From Polaromonas sp. UBA4122 (lineage in GTDB: Bacteria > Pseudomonadota > Gammaproteobacteria > Burkholderiales > Burkholderiaceae_C): 37,229 nucleotides of DNA. Made by a program: the position numbers and the translations under genes. The stretch covers positions 1 through 37,229 of the forward strand of contig DFWY01000050.1 of NCBI GenBank assembly GCA_002381615.1, given 5' to 3'. The notes beneath the pieces are model-generated. The model searched no databases. It worked only from the letters and a program-made list of their open reading frames with translations, and was not told where the DNA came from. Position 1 is the stretch's first letter. Each line of letters opens with the position of its first letter. Below, one piece after another: positions 1-7,527 of this stretch.

Positions 1-327
1 ATCATGAACATCATGCTGGTGAGCGTGACCGAGCGCACCCGCGAGATCGGGCTGCGCCTGGCCATTGGCGCGCTGGAGCGCGAGGTGCTGCTGCAGTTCC
101 TGATCGAGGCGGTGGTGCTGGCATCGCTGGGTGGCCTGATCGGCATCGTGCTGGCCACCGGCGCGTCGCTGGGGCTGTCCAGCGTGATGAAAGTGCCCTA
201 TCTCTTCAATCCGGGCGTGAACGTGATTTCGTTTATTTTTTCTGCTGGCATTGGCGTGCTGTTCGGTTATTTCCCGGCCAGGCGGGCCGCCCGCATGGAC
301 CCGATTGAGGCACTCCGGCATGAGTAA
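1..327 (+). CDS. MacB-like ABC transporter permease, C-terminal part (5' truncated by window edge)
   Basis: The reading frame is open from the first base and ends with TAA at 325-327, so only about the last 108 residues of a longer protein are present. The start of the visible part carries the MacB/FtsX hallmark MNIMLVSVTERTREIGLR, which follows a transmembrane helix in this family. Two further hydrophobic helices follow (about residues 30-55 and 72-92), and the protein ends in ARRAARMDPIEALRHE, the usual cytoplasmic end of MacB-type permeases. Family members export macrolides, peptides or lipoprotein-like substrates together with a periplasmic adaptor and TolC. The substrate here cannot be told from the C-terminus. 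The downstream neighbour is a degraded region, so the operon probably ends here. Confidence 0.9.
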   Translation: MMNIMLVSVTERTREIGLRLAIGALEREVLLQFLIEAVVLASLGGLIGIVLATGASLGLSSVMKVPYLFNPGVNVISFIFSAGIGVLFGYFPARRAARMDPIEALRHE

Positions 328-431
328 GCGCCGAGAGGGTTACCAACAGGTTCGCTTTCTTTTATATGCCCAAATACCATTTCAGGTTAGCCTGAGTATG
401 GGGCAGCTCGATTCACCCAAGGCAACTGCCA

Positions 432-594
432 ACGGATTTAGGTTTATGAAGCCAGCATGTGACGACGCTGTTGGGCCTGGTGGAGGTGGGTCACGGTGTG
501 GCCGCAGTGCCTTCTTTGGCGATGCCATGCAAAGACCATCCCCGGCTGGTCAGCATTCCTTTGTTTGAGCCAATCGTCACACGCAAGCGGTGTA
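432..594 (+). pseudogene. LysR-family regulator, C-terminal remnant
   Basis: The frame from 459 reads TTLLGLVEVGHGVAAVP followed by HPRLVSIPLFEPIVTRK. This is the typical effector-domain end of a LysR-type regulator (TTLLGLVEAG.GVAAVP...HP.L..IPL.EP.VTR). Just upstream the likeness continues in shifted frames (around 430-458), with at least one missing base before 459. No DNA-binding domain or start is present. The remnant stops at about 594, exactly where a piece of dctQ on the other strand begins, which marks a deletion or recombination joint. It cannot make a working regulator. Confidence 0.7.
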
Positions 595-676
595 GCACAG
601 CCACAAAAATCAATACCGTCGCCGCCGCAATGAGGAAGGCGATGATTCCTTCCTCCAGATGGTCAAGTAGTTTCAC
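594..676 (-). pseudogene. dctQ: TRAP transporter small permease (DctQ), N-terminal fragment
   Basis: On the minus strand, downstream of dctP, a frame beginning with GTG at 676 (or ATG at 709) reads VKLLDHLEEGIIAFLIAAA and continues through the first membrane helix to VAVLHR. This matches the first membrane segment of TRAP DctQ proteins (L..LEE.L.AFLLA...LIFV.V..R). After about 28 residues the frame runs into the antisense of the LysR remnant, so the other helices are missing. The large permease DctM is also absent. The neighbouring dctP therefore has no membrane partner in this window. Confidence 0.7.
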
Positions 677-727
677 GTGAAGTCCCGAAAATGAAAGGGT
701 ACACAGCATCGACGCCGGCCAACAAAG

Positions 728-753
728 GTCCGCTGGTTTCGACGCCAGCGGAC
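728..753 (-). promoter_or_regulatory. Stem-loop between dctP and dctQ fragment
   Basis: GTCCGCTGG (728-736) and CCAGCGGAC (745-753) form a perfect 9-bp stem with an 8-nt loop, 17 nt downstream of the dctP stop. There is no long T run after it in the direction of transcription, only CTTTGTT. It may be a weak terminator or an mRNA-stabilising intercistronic hairpin that lets dctP be expressed above the permease genes; such hairpins are common after binding-protein genes. Confidence 0.6.
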
Positions 754-770
754 ACGTGATTCGTGCCTTG

Positions 771-1775
771 TCAGCGGGTCGACGCGGCACGCACCGTCTC
801 AATCACTTGTTGGCCACCTACGCGTGACGCCATTTCCTTGTGCACGGGCAACATGGCCTTGACCCACAGTTCATGCTCTGCCGCCGTCGGGGTATAGACT
901 TCGGATTTTCCGGAGGCCCTGATCGCATCCAGCGATTCGGCCTCGTCTTTTTCGGCAATTTTGTCGTTGAATGCCGTAGCCTCCTTCATTGCCAATTCAA
1001 GCGTGGCACGGATATCAACTGGCAGGCCGTCCCAGAACTTCTTGTTGGCGACCACCACGTAGTTGCTAATGGTGTGGTAAGTCAGCGAAACATGCTTTTG
1101 CACCTCGTATTGCTTCTGTGTATACAAATTGGACAAAGGACCTTCTGTCCCATCGACCACGCCTGTTTGCAAGGCCAGATACACCTCGGAAAAGGCCAGG
1201 GTTTGCGGCAATGCGCCGACTGACTGCATGATCGCGGAATTGACCTTGGACGAGTTGATGCGCATTTTCAAGCCTCGCATGTCATCGGGGGTCCGTATCG
1301 GCTTATTGGCGCTCATCACGCGAAAACCATTGTCCCAATAGGACAGGCCCACCAGGCCCCGCGGCTCCAGCTTCTTCAGCAGGGCTGTGCCCGCTGGCCC
1401 GCGGGCAAAGCGATGGACCGCCTTGATGTCCTTGAAGATGTACGGGAGATCAAACACCTCGAATTCCTTGACCCCCATCGGGCCGAACTTGCCTGGCACG
1501 GGGGCGAGCATCTGCACCGCGCCGATTTGCAGTGCTTCCAGTTCCTCCTTGTCCTTGAACAGGGAGCTGTTCGGGTAAACATCGACTTTGACGCGCCCCT
1601 TGGTTCGCTCCTCCACCAACTTCTTGAAGTAGTCTGCCGCCTGGCCCTTGGGTGTATTGGACGCCGCAACATGGCTGAACTTGATGATGATGGGTTCCTG
1701 CGCCGCGGCAGGACCGCTCAGGGCAATGGTGGCGGCCACGCCAAAAGCAGCGAGGATGGTTTTATGGAATTTCAT
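771..1775 (-). CDS. dctP: TRAP transporter substrate-binding protein (DctP family)
   Basis: 334 residues, the usual length for DctP proteins. An N-terminal signal peptide (MKFHKTILAAFGVAATIALS, likely cleaved after AAAQ) sends it to the periplasm. The mature part begins with PIIIKFSHVAASNTPKGQAA and contains the DctP features YFKKLVEERTKGRVKVDVYP and GLKMRI near residue 170, where the conserved arginine binds the carboxylate of the substrate. FSEVYLALQTGVVDGTEGP is the typical TRAP signature. A GGAG ribosome-binding site lies before the ATG. The following dctQ gene is truncated, so uptake would need a permease encoded elsewhere. The tcu genes lie upstream, which makes a C4/C6 di- or tricarboxylate substrate plausible, but this is inference. 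Confidence 0.93.
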   Translation of the reverse strand: MKFHKTILAAFGVAATIALSGPAAAQEPIIIKFSHVAASNTPKGQAADYFKKLVEERTKGRVKVDVYPNSSLFKDKEELEALQIGAVQMLAPVPGKFGPMGVKEFEVFDLPYIFKDIKAVHRFARGPAGTALLKKLEPRGLVGLSYWDNGFRVMSANKPIRTPDDMRGLKMRINSSKVNSAIMQSVGALPQTLAFSEVYLALQTGVVDGTEGPLSNLYTQKQYEVQKHVSLTYHTISNYVVVANKKFWDGLPVDIRATLELAMKEATAFNDKIAEKDEAESLDAIRASGKSEVYTPTAAEHELWVKAMLPVHKEMASRVGGQQVIETVRAASTR

Positions 1776-1833
1776 GGTTTGTCTCCTGTTGTAAAAAATT
1801 ATTGCGAATCGTCTCGCGTCCGGAATGAGCGAG

Positions 1834-1844
1834 GTTACCGTAAC
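1834..1844. promoter_or_regulatory. Palindrome GTTAC-C-GTAAC upstream of dctP (possible operator)
   Basis: An 11-bp dyad with 5-bp arms lies about 60 nt upstream of the dctP start codon, a position suited to a regulator site. TRAP operons are often controlled by GntR- or LysR-type proteins. A similar string, GTTACCGTAA, occurs again near 2239 inside a dispersed repeat, so chance or repeat origin is possible. Confidence 0.25.
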
Positions 1845-1846
1845 AG

Positions 1847-2023
1847 TCAGAGGCGGGCGAACACCCGATCAACCATCACTCTCGCTTGGCCAAGGTCATC
1901 GGTCGGATCGCACAGTTTTACCAAAGCTTCTCGGTCAAGGTGTTTACCGATGGCGATAGGCACCCACGGCAACCATCTTCCCGCCTTGTCGGGCAGCGTG
2001 ACCCGCGCAGCCTGGCGCTGGGT
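1847..2023 (-). pseudogene. Unidentified coding remnant upstream of dctP
   Basis: The minus-strand frame between an in-frame TAG (2026-2024) and TGA (1849-1847) is open for 58 codons. It reads like protein rather than noise, with segments such as GRWLPWVPIAIGKHLDREA and LVKLCDPTDDLGQARVMV. I do not recognise the family. It has no start codon of its own with a ribosome site and follows directly on the transposase fragment in the same frame, so it is probably the C-terminal leftover of a gene broken by insertion and deletion. The rest of the 1776-2288 spacer holds the dctP leader, the palindrome, the transposase fragment and a repeat copy. Confidence 0.25.
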
Positions 2024-2122
2024 CTAGCCGACTTCAACCAACGAAGCCAGCGCGTCAGTACAGGACGCCTCTGTACCAAACCGTTCCGGAAAATCCATCA
2101 GGTTCGTCTCTGCCGTCTTCAT
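2024..2122 (-). pseudogene. IS1595-type transposase, N-terminal fragment
   Basis: From ATG at 2122 the minus strand reads MKTAETNLMDFPERFGTEA and then SCTDALASL before losing similarity and meeting TAG at 2026-2024. The pattern (L.DF..RFGTE..C...L..L) is how many IS1595/ISXO2-like transposases begin, just before their zinc ribbon and DDE domain, both of which are missing here. Only about 28 residues support this, so the family call is tentative. No intact terminal repeats were found. Confidence 0.5.
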
Positions 2123-2216
2123 GGCTCAACGCCTTCTGTTGTCGATCTGAACGGATTCAACAGCTGCTACTGAAAATGGTTCATAAGCATATTTTTTTAT
2201 TCCATTTACCTTTCCT

Positions 2217-2275
2217 TTGCTATATTTTATATAGCTGGCCGTTACCGTAATCATTGGGGTAGTGCCCTATTTGTC
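2217..2275 (+). repeat. Dispersed intergenic repeat, copy 1 (diverged)
   Basis: The core is the perfect dyad GCTATAT-TTT-ATATAGC at 2219-2235, followed by GTAATCATTGGGGTAGTGCCC. It aligns with the copies at 8076, 18496 and 34965 (minus): a T-rich hairpin ending in ATAGCT, about 10 variable bases, a GCGCAAT-like segment, then GGGGCTAGAG-like bases. It lies just downstream of tcuB and may act as a 3' hairpin for that transcript. Confidence 0.55.
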
Positions 2276-2288
2276 TTCTAAAAACCGC

Positions 2289-3470
2289 TTAATCACCGCC
2301 CAGTTGAAGCCGGCTGGGCTGGCGCCTTTCAATCGCCCATTTCAGCAGGGCTGCGACCCGGTAAACGCCATGGGCAAATTTGCCATAAGGCAGGGTCGCA
2401 AACAGCGCCATGACCATCCCCAAGTGCAGCGCCAGCAGCAACGCCATGGCAGAGGTGTCGCGCCAGACCAGCAAGGCCAGCCCTGTCAAACTGGTGAAAA
2501 ACAACAGTCCTATAAACCCGCGATCCATCGGTTTTTGGGCAGCGTCGCCATGCAGGGCGTGGCGCTGCAGGTTAAGCCACAACAAACCGGCAGGACCCAC
2601 CAACAAGCCGATGCCGCCGACGGTCCCCAACAGCACCGGCACACTGGTGATACCGTAGGGTGCTTGCCACTTGAACACGTAGTGGTACAGCGTGGCCACG
2701 CTGGTCGCGGCAAAGCACAGCATGAAACCATAGAAAGTGGCATGGTGAAAACGCTGCCGCCACAGGGTGGGCGCATCGTCCTGGTTGGGGCAGCCTTCGG
2801 CCAGCTCACCCGATTGAATCTGGTTGGCGCCATCGAGATATTTCAGACGCAAGGCATCCGAGGTAGCCTCCAGCACGGCGGCCCCCGATGCAGCGCCCGG
2901 CGACACGTCGCGCCAGAACCTGCGCACCCCGAGGCCAAGGGCCAACGTGGCAAACAGGAAAATCGGCGTAAACATCAAAACCAGCAGATTATGTGGAAAG
3001 ATGGCATCAAAGTTTCCCGCCAGCGGTTCGTGAAACAGCGTGCCTTTCATCATCACGGCCAGCACCAGGAACAGCGCCAGTCCGGCGGCCAGGGCCAGCG
3101 CCAGGGTCAGGCCATTGCGCTTGTACAGGGCGCCCAAGGCAGGCGGCCAGGCGTAGTCGGCATACGTCTGGCCACGCACCTGAGCCATGGCCTGCGGCAC
3201 ATTGACGGCAAACTCGTGCGGCGGTGCGTACTGGCAGGCATGCAAGCACGCCCCGCAGTTGTGGCACAGGTTGGCCAGGTAGTGAATGTCGGCCTTGCCA
3301 AATTCCAGGCGCCGCGTCATGGCGGGGAATACCGCGCAAAAACCTTCGCAATAGCGGCAGGCATTGCAGATCTGCAGCTGCCGGCCCACTTCGGCTTCGT
3401 AAGGCGTTAGCGGCAGTTCGCCGCTTGCGAGCGCCCGGGCTTCACGGGTCAGGGCTTCAAGCTGCTGCAT
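2289..3470 (-). CDS. tcuB: Tricarballylate/citrate utilisation electron-transfer protein TcuB (CobZ-like)
   Basis: TcuB carries electrons from the FADH2 of TcuA to the membrane quinone pool during tricarballylate oxidation. The N-terminal part holds two 4Fe-4S motifs, [11 protein letters not shown] and [11 protein letters not shown], each CxxCxxCxxxC. These are followed by the family segment [13 protein letters not shown] and a membrane part of several helices, including [19 protein letters not shown] with possible haem or quinone histidines. About 393 residues is a normal length. I chose ATG 3470 because AGGGG lies 8 nt upstream; an in-frame GTG at 3479 is possible. The gene overlaps the end of tcuA by 14 bp, so the two are co-translated. 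Family assignment is strong; the natural substrate (tricarballylate, citrate or a related acid) is inferred. Confidence 0.88.
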   Translation of the reverse strand: MQQLEALTREARALASGELPLTPYEAEVGRQLQICNACRYCEGFCAVFPAMTRRLEFGKADIHYLANLCHNCGACLHACQYAPPHEFAVNVPQAMAQVRGQTYADYAWPPALGALYKRNGLTLALALAAGLALFLVLAVMMKGTLFHEPLAGNFDAIFPHNLLVLMFTPIFLFATLALGLGVRRFWRDVSPGAASGAAVLEATSDALRLKYLDGANQIQSGELAEGCPNQDDAPTLWRQRFHHATFYGFMLCFAATSVATLYHYVFKWQAPYGITSVPVLLGTVGGIGLLVGPAGLLWLNLQRHALHGDAAQKPMDRGFIGLLFFTSLTGLALLVWRDTSAMALLLALHLGMVMALFATLPYGKFAHGVYRVAALLKWAIERRQPSRLQLGGD

Positions 3471-4863
3471 GATGCGCACCCCTGTTCATGGCTGCCCTGG
3501 CAGCCTGGGTGCCGGCAATACGGCCAAAGACGGTGCCAATCGTCATGCCAACACCGGCCGTGTAACCCTTGCCGAGCACATTGCCCGCCATGATTTCACC
3601 CGCGGCAAACAGGTTGGGACTGGCCTGGCCGCCAAAATGCACCGCGGCTTGGTCGTTGACTTTCATGCCCAGGTAGGTGAAGGTGATGCCGGGTTTGAGC
3701 GCGTAACCATAAAACGGGGCGGTGTCGATAGGCCGCGCCCAATGGGTCTTGGCCGGGGTCAGCCCCTCGGTGTGGCAGTCGTCCAGTACGGCATGGTCGA
3801 ACGTGCCGACGCGGCAGGCCGCGTTGTAGTCCTGCATGGTGCGCATGAAGGCCGGCACATCCAGGCCCAGTTGCTGCGCGAGATGCTCCAGCGAATCGGC
3901 TTTTTCGCCGGGAAACACCGGCGGCATGAACCGGCCAATGGCCTTGGCGTCGATCACCGAATAAGCCAGTTGCCCGGGCTGGTGCGCCACCAGCCGGCCC
4001 CAGATGGCATAACGCTTGGGCCAGAAATCTTCGCCTTCATCGTAAAAGCGCTGGGCCTGTTTGTTCACCACCACCCCGAGCGAGACACAATCCACCCGGG
4101 TGCAAATGCCGCCGTCGTAGAGCGGCGCGCGCGCGTCAATGGCGACCGAGTGGCTTTGCGTCGGGTCGCCGATGGTGTCGGCACCCTGGGCCATCAAGTC
4201 GCGCAGCAGCACGCCCATGTTGAAACGCGTGCCACGAATCGCGAAGTTGTCGGCCGGCCATTCACCGGCTTCGTTCTGGCCCCAGGCTTCGCGCAGCCAC
4301 CCGCGGTTGGACTCAAACCCGCCACTGGCCACCACACAGGCCCGCGCTTCAATGCGCGCTGAAGCGCAGTGCGCTGCCACAAAGCGGCCACCCTCCAACT
4401 CCAGGCGATCGACCGGTGACGCATAGCGAATTTGCACGCCCAGCCTTTCCGCGCTGCGGTAGTAGGCGTTCATCAGCGCCTTGCCGCCGCCCATGAAAAA
4501 GGCGTTGGTGCGCGACAGATGCAGGGTGCCCGACAGCGAGGGCTGAAACCGCACCCCGTGCTTGCGCATCCACCCGCGGCAGTGCGACGACTCCCGAATC
4601 GCCAGCCGGGCCAAGTGCTCATTGGTCTGCCCACCGGTAACTTTAAGCAGGTCTTGCCAATACTCTTCTTCCGTATAGGACTCGGTCAGCACATCCTGCG
4701 GCGCATCGTGCATGCAGCGCAGATTGCGCGTGTGCTGCGAGTTGCCACCGCGCCACTCGCGCGGTGCCGACTCCAGTACCAGCACGCTCGCACCGGCTTC
4801 CCGCGCCATCAGCGCGGCACACAGCGCGGCATTGCCACCGCCAATGACCAGGACGTCAATCAT
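3457..4863 (-). CDS. tcuA: FAD-dependent tricarballylate dehydrogenase TcuA
   Basis: TcuA oxidises tricarballylate to cis-aconitate with FAD; TcuB re-oxidises the flavin. The protein starts [20 protein letters not shown], a Rossmann FAD-binding motif, and continues with an acidic strand end ([16 protein letters not shown]). It has the fumarate reductase/succinate dehydrogenase flavoprotein fold and ends with the FAD-contacting segment [20 protein letters not shown]. The start at ATG 4863 is preferred because AGGAG precedes it at 7 nt; an in-frame ATG at 4884 lacks this. The length of 468 residues fits TcuA. No TcuC transporter gene is present. The gene forms a block with tcuB and, upstream, an SDR and a TcuR-like regulator on the same strand. 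Confidence 0.88.
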   Translation of the reverse strand: MIDVLVIGGGNAALCAALMAREAGASVLVLESAPREWRGGNSQHTRNLRCMHDAPQDVLTESYTEEEYWQDLLKVTGGQTNEHLARLAIRESSHCRGWMRKHGVRFQPSLSGTLHLSRTNAFFMGGGKALMNAYYRSAERLGVQIRYASPVDRLELEGGRFVAAHCASARIEARACVVASGGFESNRGWLREAWGQNEAGEWPADNFAIRGTRFNMGVLLRDLMAQGADTIGDPTQSHSVAIDARAPLYDGGICTRVDCVSLGVVVNKQAQRFYDEGEDFWPKRYAIWGRLVAHQPGQLAYSVIDAKAIGRFMPPVFPGEKADSLEHLAQQLGLDVPAFMRTMQDYNAACRVGTFDHAVLDDCHTEGLTPAKTHWARPIDTAPFYGYALKPGITFTYLGMKVNDQAAVHFGGQASPNLFAAGEIMAGNVLGKGYTAGVGMTIGTVFGRIAGTQAARAAMNRGAHHAAA

Positions 4864-4940
4864 CCAATAACTCCTAATTTCCACTTAATCTGTGTGAATG
4901 CCAGTGCGACTGGCAGACCGGCTGGACGCTTGGAGGACGC

Positions 4941-5696
4941 TTAGAACTGGTAGCGTCGCAAGCCACCGTCAACAGGAATCACCGCGCCGGTGATGTAGCT
5001 GGCCAGGGGCGACGACAAGAAACACACCAGATGGGCCATATCTTCCGGCTCGCCATAACGGCCCACGGGGATTTCGTTGTCGCACTGCCACTGGCGGTAC
5101 TCCGGGGTGTAGTTGCGAAAAATCTGCTCTGAGTTAATCCGCCCAGGCGGAATGCTGTTGACCGTGATGCCGTTCTTGCCGACCATGCGGCTCAAACCCT
5201 TGGCCCAGCTGTGAAGGCCGGCTTTGGCGCAGAACGCACCATTGACATGATCAGGCTCGCTCTTGCCGGTGATATTGATGATGCGCCCCCAGTGGCGCGC
5301 AATCATCTGGTCCAGCAGGGCCTGCGCCACTTGGCGGGGGCGGTGAAAGTTCAGGGTAATCGCTTCCTGCCAGCGGTCTTCACTGACATGCAGGTCGGCA
5401 AAAGAGCGCGAGCCCCCCGCATTGTTGACCAGGATATCCACACCGCCCAGGCCCGCCATGGCGGCGTCCGTCAGGGTTTTAGCGGCGTCTTCAGCGTAAA
5501 GATCAGACTCAATGACCACCGGGCGGTGCCCGCCCCGGCTGACAATTTCCTCGGCGACCTCGTTGAGCAGCGCAACGCGGCGTGCAGAAATGGCCAGCCT
5601 GACGCCCTCGGCCGCCAGCGCGAGCGCAATGCCCCGCCCGATGCCCGAGCTGGCGCCGGTCACCAGCGCTGTTTTGTCTCCAAGTTGCAGATCCAT
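4941..5696 (-). CDS. Short-chain dehydrogenase/reductase family protein lacking the usual catalytic Tyr
   Basis: 251 residues with the SDR cofactor motif TGASSGIG at 13-20 and NNAG at 91-94; the end ITGAVIPVDGGLRRYQF is also typical. NAD(P)H binding is therefore likely. The active-site region reads NITGKSEPDHVNGAFCAKAG. The lysine is K158, but the residue four places before it, normally Tyr of YxxxK, is Ala154, with Phe155 beside it. I believe a subfamily with GKSEP...FxAKA exists in Burkholderiales, so this is probably inherited and not a lesion, but the reaction is uncertain. GGAG precedes ATG 5696. It is transcribed with tcuAB (gap of 77 bp), so a role in the same acid pathway is possible. 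Confidence 0.85.
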   Translation of the reverse strand: MDLQLGDKTALVTGASSGIGRGIALALAAEGVRLAISARRVALLNEVAEEIVSRGGHRPVVIESDLYAEDAAKTLTDAAMAGLGGVDILVNNAGGSRSFADLHVSEDRWQEAITLNFHRPRQVAQALLDQMIARHWGRIINITGKSEPDHVNGAFCAKAGLHSWAKGLSRMVGKNGITVNSIPPGRINSEQIFRNYTPEYRQWQCDNEIPVGRYGEPEDMAHLVCFLSSPLASYITGAVIPVDGGLRRYQF

Positions 5697-5788
5697 GATG
5701 TCTCCTCGTGGCGGATGTTTGAAAACGTTGAAGGCTGGAATTTAGCGCTGAAGCACCGCCTGTGAAAGGAGTTGCGCGGCATGGGGCT

Positions 5789-5803
5789 ATCACAAATCGT
5801 GAT
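5789..5803. promoter_or_regulatory. ATCAC-N5-GTGAT palindrome upstream of the SDR-tcuAB operon (candidate LysR box)
   Basis: ATCAC-AAATC-GTGAT fits the LysR consensus T-N11-A inside a dyad. It lies 93 nt upstream of the SDR start codon. The same arms occur at 6804-6818 in front of the LysR gene itself, which suggests both are sites of that regulator. Confidence 0.55.
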
Positions 5804-5830
5804 GGCAGCCGCTATAGGGTCAGGCCGGTC

Positions 5831-6763
5831 TCAGGCGCTGGCCAGCCGAGCCCCGACCCAGCGGCCTGAACGCACCGCCTCGGTCGCGCAATCCGCCAGC
5901 ACCACTCGAGCCGCCAAAGCTGCGGGCGAGAGCTCGTCGTCAGACAGGCTGCACAGCGAGTTGGATCGGCGTGCCAGCGTATCGGTGAGTTGCGCCAGAT
6001 GAAAGCGCTGCGGCGCGTCGGCGAAACGGCTCACCGCGGCCCAGGGCTGCAGCGTACATCCCAGGCCGCTGTCGACCGCATCCATCAGCATGGCCAGTGA
6101 GTCGATTTCGGCGACCAGCGTGGGTGTGCATTTGGCCCGTGCAAAGGCGCTTTCGAGCGTGCTGCGCAAACCGTGCGAGCCGGTGGGCAATATCAGCGGC
6201 ATCCCGGCAAGCTGCGCCACACTGATGCGGTTTGCGGGTTCCCCCAGCAACCCCCGGCGCGACTGGATCAAAAACAGTTTTTCCTCCAACAGGGGCATCA
6301 CGCTCCAGCGGCGTCCGGCATGAGTGTTGAACAGCATGGCCAGATCCAGCTGACGCGCGTTGAGCATGGCTGTCAGGTGACCTGACAGGCTTTCCACCAT
6401 ATGGAGGCGCACATCGGGGTAACGTTCGCGCATGGCCCGAATCAGCGGCAGACCCAGCACGGCGGCCGTGGTGGGGGCCATTCCCACACTGACACTCCCC
6501 GACAGGCGCGCCTGCTGCGCCGCACGCGCTGCTTGCTCCGCATGGCGCAGCACCAGTTGCGCCTCGCGAAAAAAAGCCAGCCCCGCCTCGGTGGGAACTA
6601 CCCCCTTGGGACTTCGTTGAAACAAGCGGGTCGAAAGCTCGCCCTCTAACCGGCTGATCTGCTGGCTCAAAGCCGATTGCACAAGATTCATATCCAGCGC
6701 GGCCCGGCTGATGCTGCCCAGTTCAATCACCCGGACCAGATAACGCAGTTGGCGCAGTTCCAT
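5831..6763 (-). CDS. LysR-type transcriptional regulator, TcuR-like
   Basis: 310 residues from ATG 6763, chosen because AGGAG lies just upstream (GGAGTCTGCATG) and because MELRQLRYLVRVIELGSISR is the natural LysR start. The winged helix-turn-helix spans about residues 1-60, with AALDMNLVQSALSQQISRLE as the recognition part. The effector domain runs from about 90 to 300 (GSVSVGMAPTTAAVLGLPL onward). The N-terminus resembles TcuR/Nac-type regulators. It lies directly upstream of the SDR-tcuAB genes on the same strand, with matching palindromes before itself and before the SDR. It probably activates the tcu block in response to a carboxylate and controls its own synthesis. Inference rests on position and on the paired sites. 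Confidence 0.88.
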   Translation of the reverse strand: MELRQLRYLVRVIELGSISRAALDMNLVQSALSQQISRLEGELSTRLFQRSPKGVVPTEAGLAFFREAQLVLRHAEQAARAAQQARLSGSVSVGMAPTTAAVLGLPLIRAMRERYPDVRLHMVESLSGHLTAMLNARQLDLAMLFNTHAGRRWSVMPLLEEKLFLIQSRRGLLGEPANRISVAQLAGMPLILPTGSHGLRSTLESAFARAKCTPTLVAEIDSLAMLMDAVDSGLGCTLQPWAAVSRFADAPQRFHLAQLTDTLARRSNSLCSLSDDELSPAALAARVVLADCATEAVRSGRWVGARLASA

Positions 6764-6802
6764 GCAGACTCCTTCGCTGGGGATTAACCCCCACCGCATA
6801 AC

Positions 6803-6819
6803 CATCACCTTTTGTGATG
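6803..6819. promoter_or_regulatory. CATCAC-N5-GTGATG palindrome between lysR and ddpX (candidate LysR box)
   Basis: The arms are perfect over 6 bp with spacer CTTTT, 40 nt upstream of the LysR start and 115 nt upstream of ddpX. They contain the same ATCAC-N5-GTGAT core as the site at 5789-5803. A second short dyad, CCGTG-N7-CACGG, follows at 6821-6837. The position suits autoregulation and possibly control of the divergent ddpX-sigZ pair. Confidence 0.5.
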
Positions 6820-6933
6820 CCCGTGATCATCGCACGGGGCAGCGCCTCCCGCCCAGCCTCGCACACACCGGAACAGTCCATGGTCAAATGACGCGTTGGG
6901 GAAAAATCCCCGGTCTTCAGTTCTTCAGGACAT

Positions 6934-7527
6934 ATGGAAACCCAGCTACCCCTCGTGCTCATCACCGATCAGATCCACGGTGTCGTCATCGATTTGATCT
7001 ATGCAGGGCCAAGAAACTTCACCGGCCAGGTGCTCTATGACAACGCCCTGTGCTTTTTGCATCCGCAAGCCGAGGCGTGCCTACGCAAGGCCATCACTGC
7101 AGCCAGAGGTTTTGGGGTTCAGCTAAAGATATTCGATGCGTTTCGGCCGCAGGAGGCCCAAGAAGCCTTGTGGGCCTTCTCGCCCAACCCCGCCTATATC
7201 GCAGACCCTGCCAAGGGCTCCAACCACACGCGGGGTGTCGCCCTTGACCTGACGCTAATCGGACCGGACGGGCAAGTGCTCGACATGGGCACGCCGGTAG
7301 ACACCATGACTGCCGCATCACATCATTTTCATGTGGCTCTGCCTGCGGCCGTTCAGGTCAACCGCATGGTTTTACTCACCCTCATGCTGGAAGCCGGCTT
7401 TGTTCATCACCCCAATGAATGGTGGCACTATCAACTCCCGGACGCCCACCAGTTTCCACTGATAGACAGCCAGGCTTCCATGACTTGCGTGCCTGCCGGC
7501 ATCCAGCCAATCATTGACTCACCATGA
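6934..7527 (+). CDS. ddpX: D-alanyl-D-alanine dipeptidase (VanX/DdpX family, M15D)
   Basis: A zinc peptidase that splits D-Ala-D-Ala, used in cell-wall dipeptide recycling (DdpX) or in glycopeptide resistance (VanX). Visible family marks are the substrate-binding FDAFRPQEAQ near residue 65, the zinc motif SNHTRGVALDLT with H98 and D105, and EWWHY with the catalytic E162 and third ligand H165. 197 residues is normal. No signal peptide is seen, which fits a cytoplasmic enzyme. AGGA precedes the ATG at short distance. No vanH/vanA-like ligase is present, so resistance is unlikely. The stop overlaps the start of the next gene as ATGA, so it is translationally coupled to a sigma factor, which is an odd pairing. 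Confidence 0.9.
   Translation: METQLPLVLITDQIHGVVIDLIYAGPRNFTGQVLYDNALCFLHPQAEACLRKAITAARGFGVQLKIFDAFRPQEAQEALWAFSPNPAYIADPAKGSNHTRGVALDLTLIGPDGQVLDMGTPVDTMTAASHHFHVALPAAVQVNRMVLLTLMLEAGFVHHPNEWWHYQLPDAHQFPLIDSQASMTCVPAGIQPIIDSP

Noticed and set aside
2024-2026. In-frame TAG read as pyrrolysine or suppressed stop
   Set aside because: The surrounding frame is transposase debris and no pyl genes are present.
2262-3410. A 382-codon plus-strand reading frame opposite tcuB
   Set aside because: Its protein is rich in Gln, Arg and His with no family pattern, and it mirrors the coding strand of tcuB, which has two clear Fe-S motifs.
3469-4362. A 297-codon plus-strand reading frame opposite tcuA
   Set aside because: No recognisable motif; an antisense shadow of a GC-rich gene.
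6934-7527. A vancomycin-resistance locus
   Set aside because: Only the dipeptidase is present; no vanH or vanA/B-type ligase genes are nearby, so housekeeping dipeptide use is more likely.
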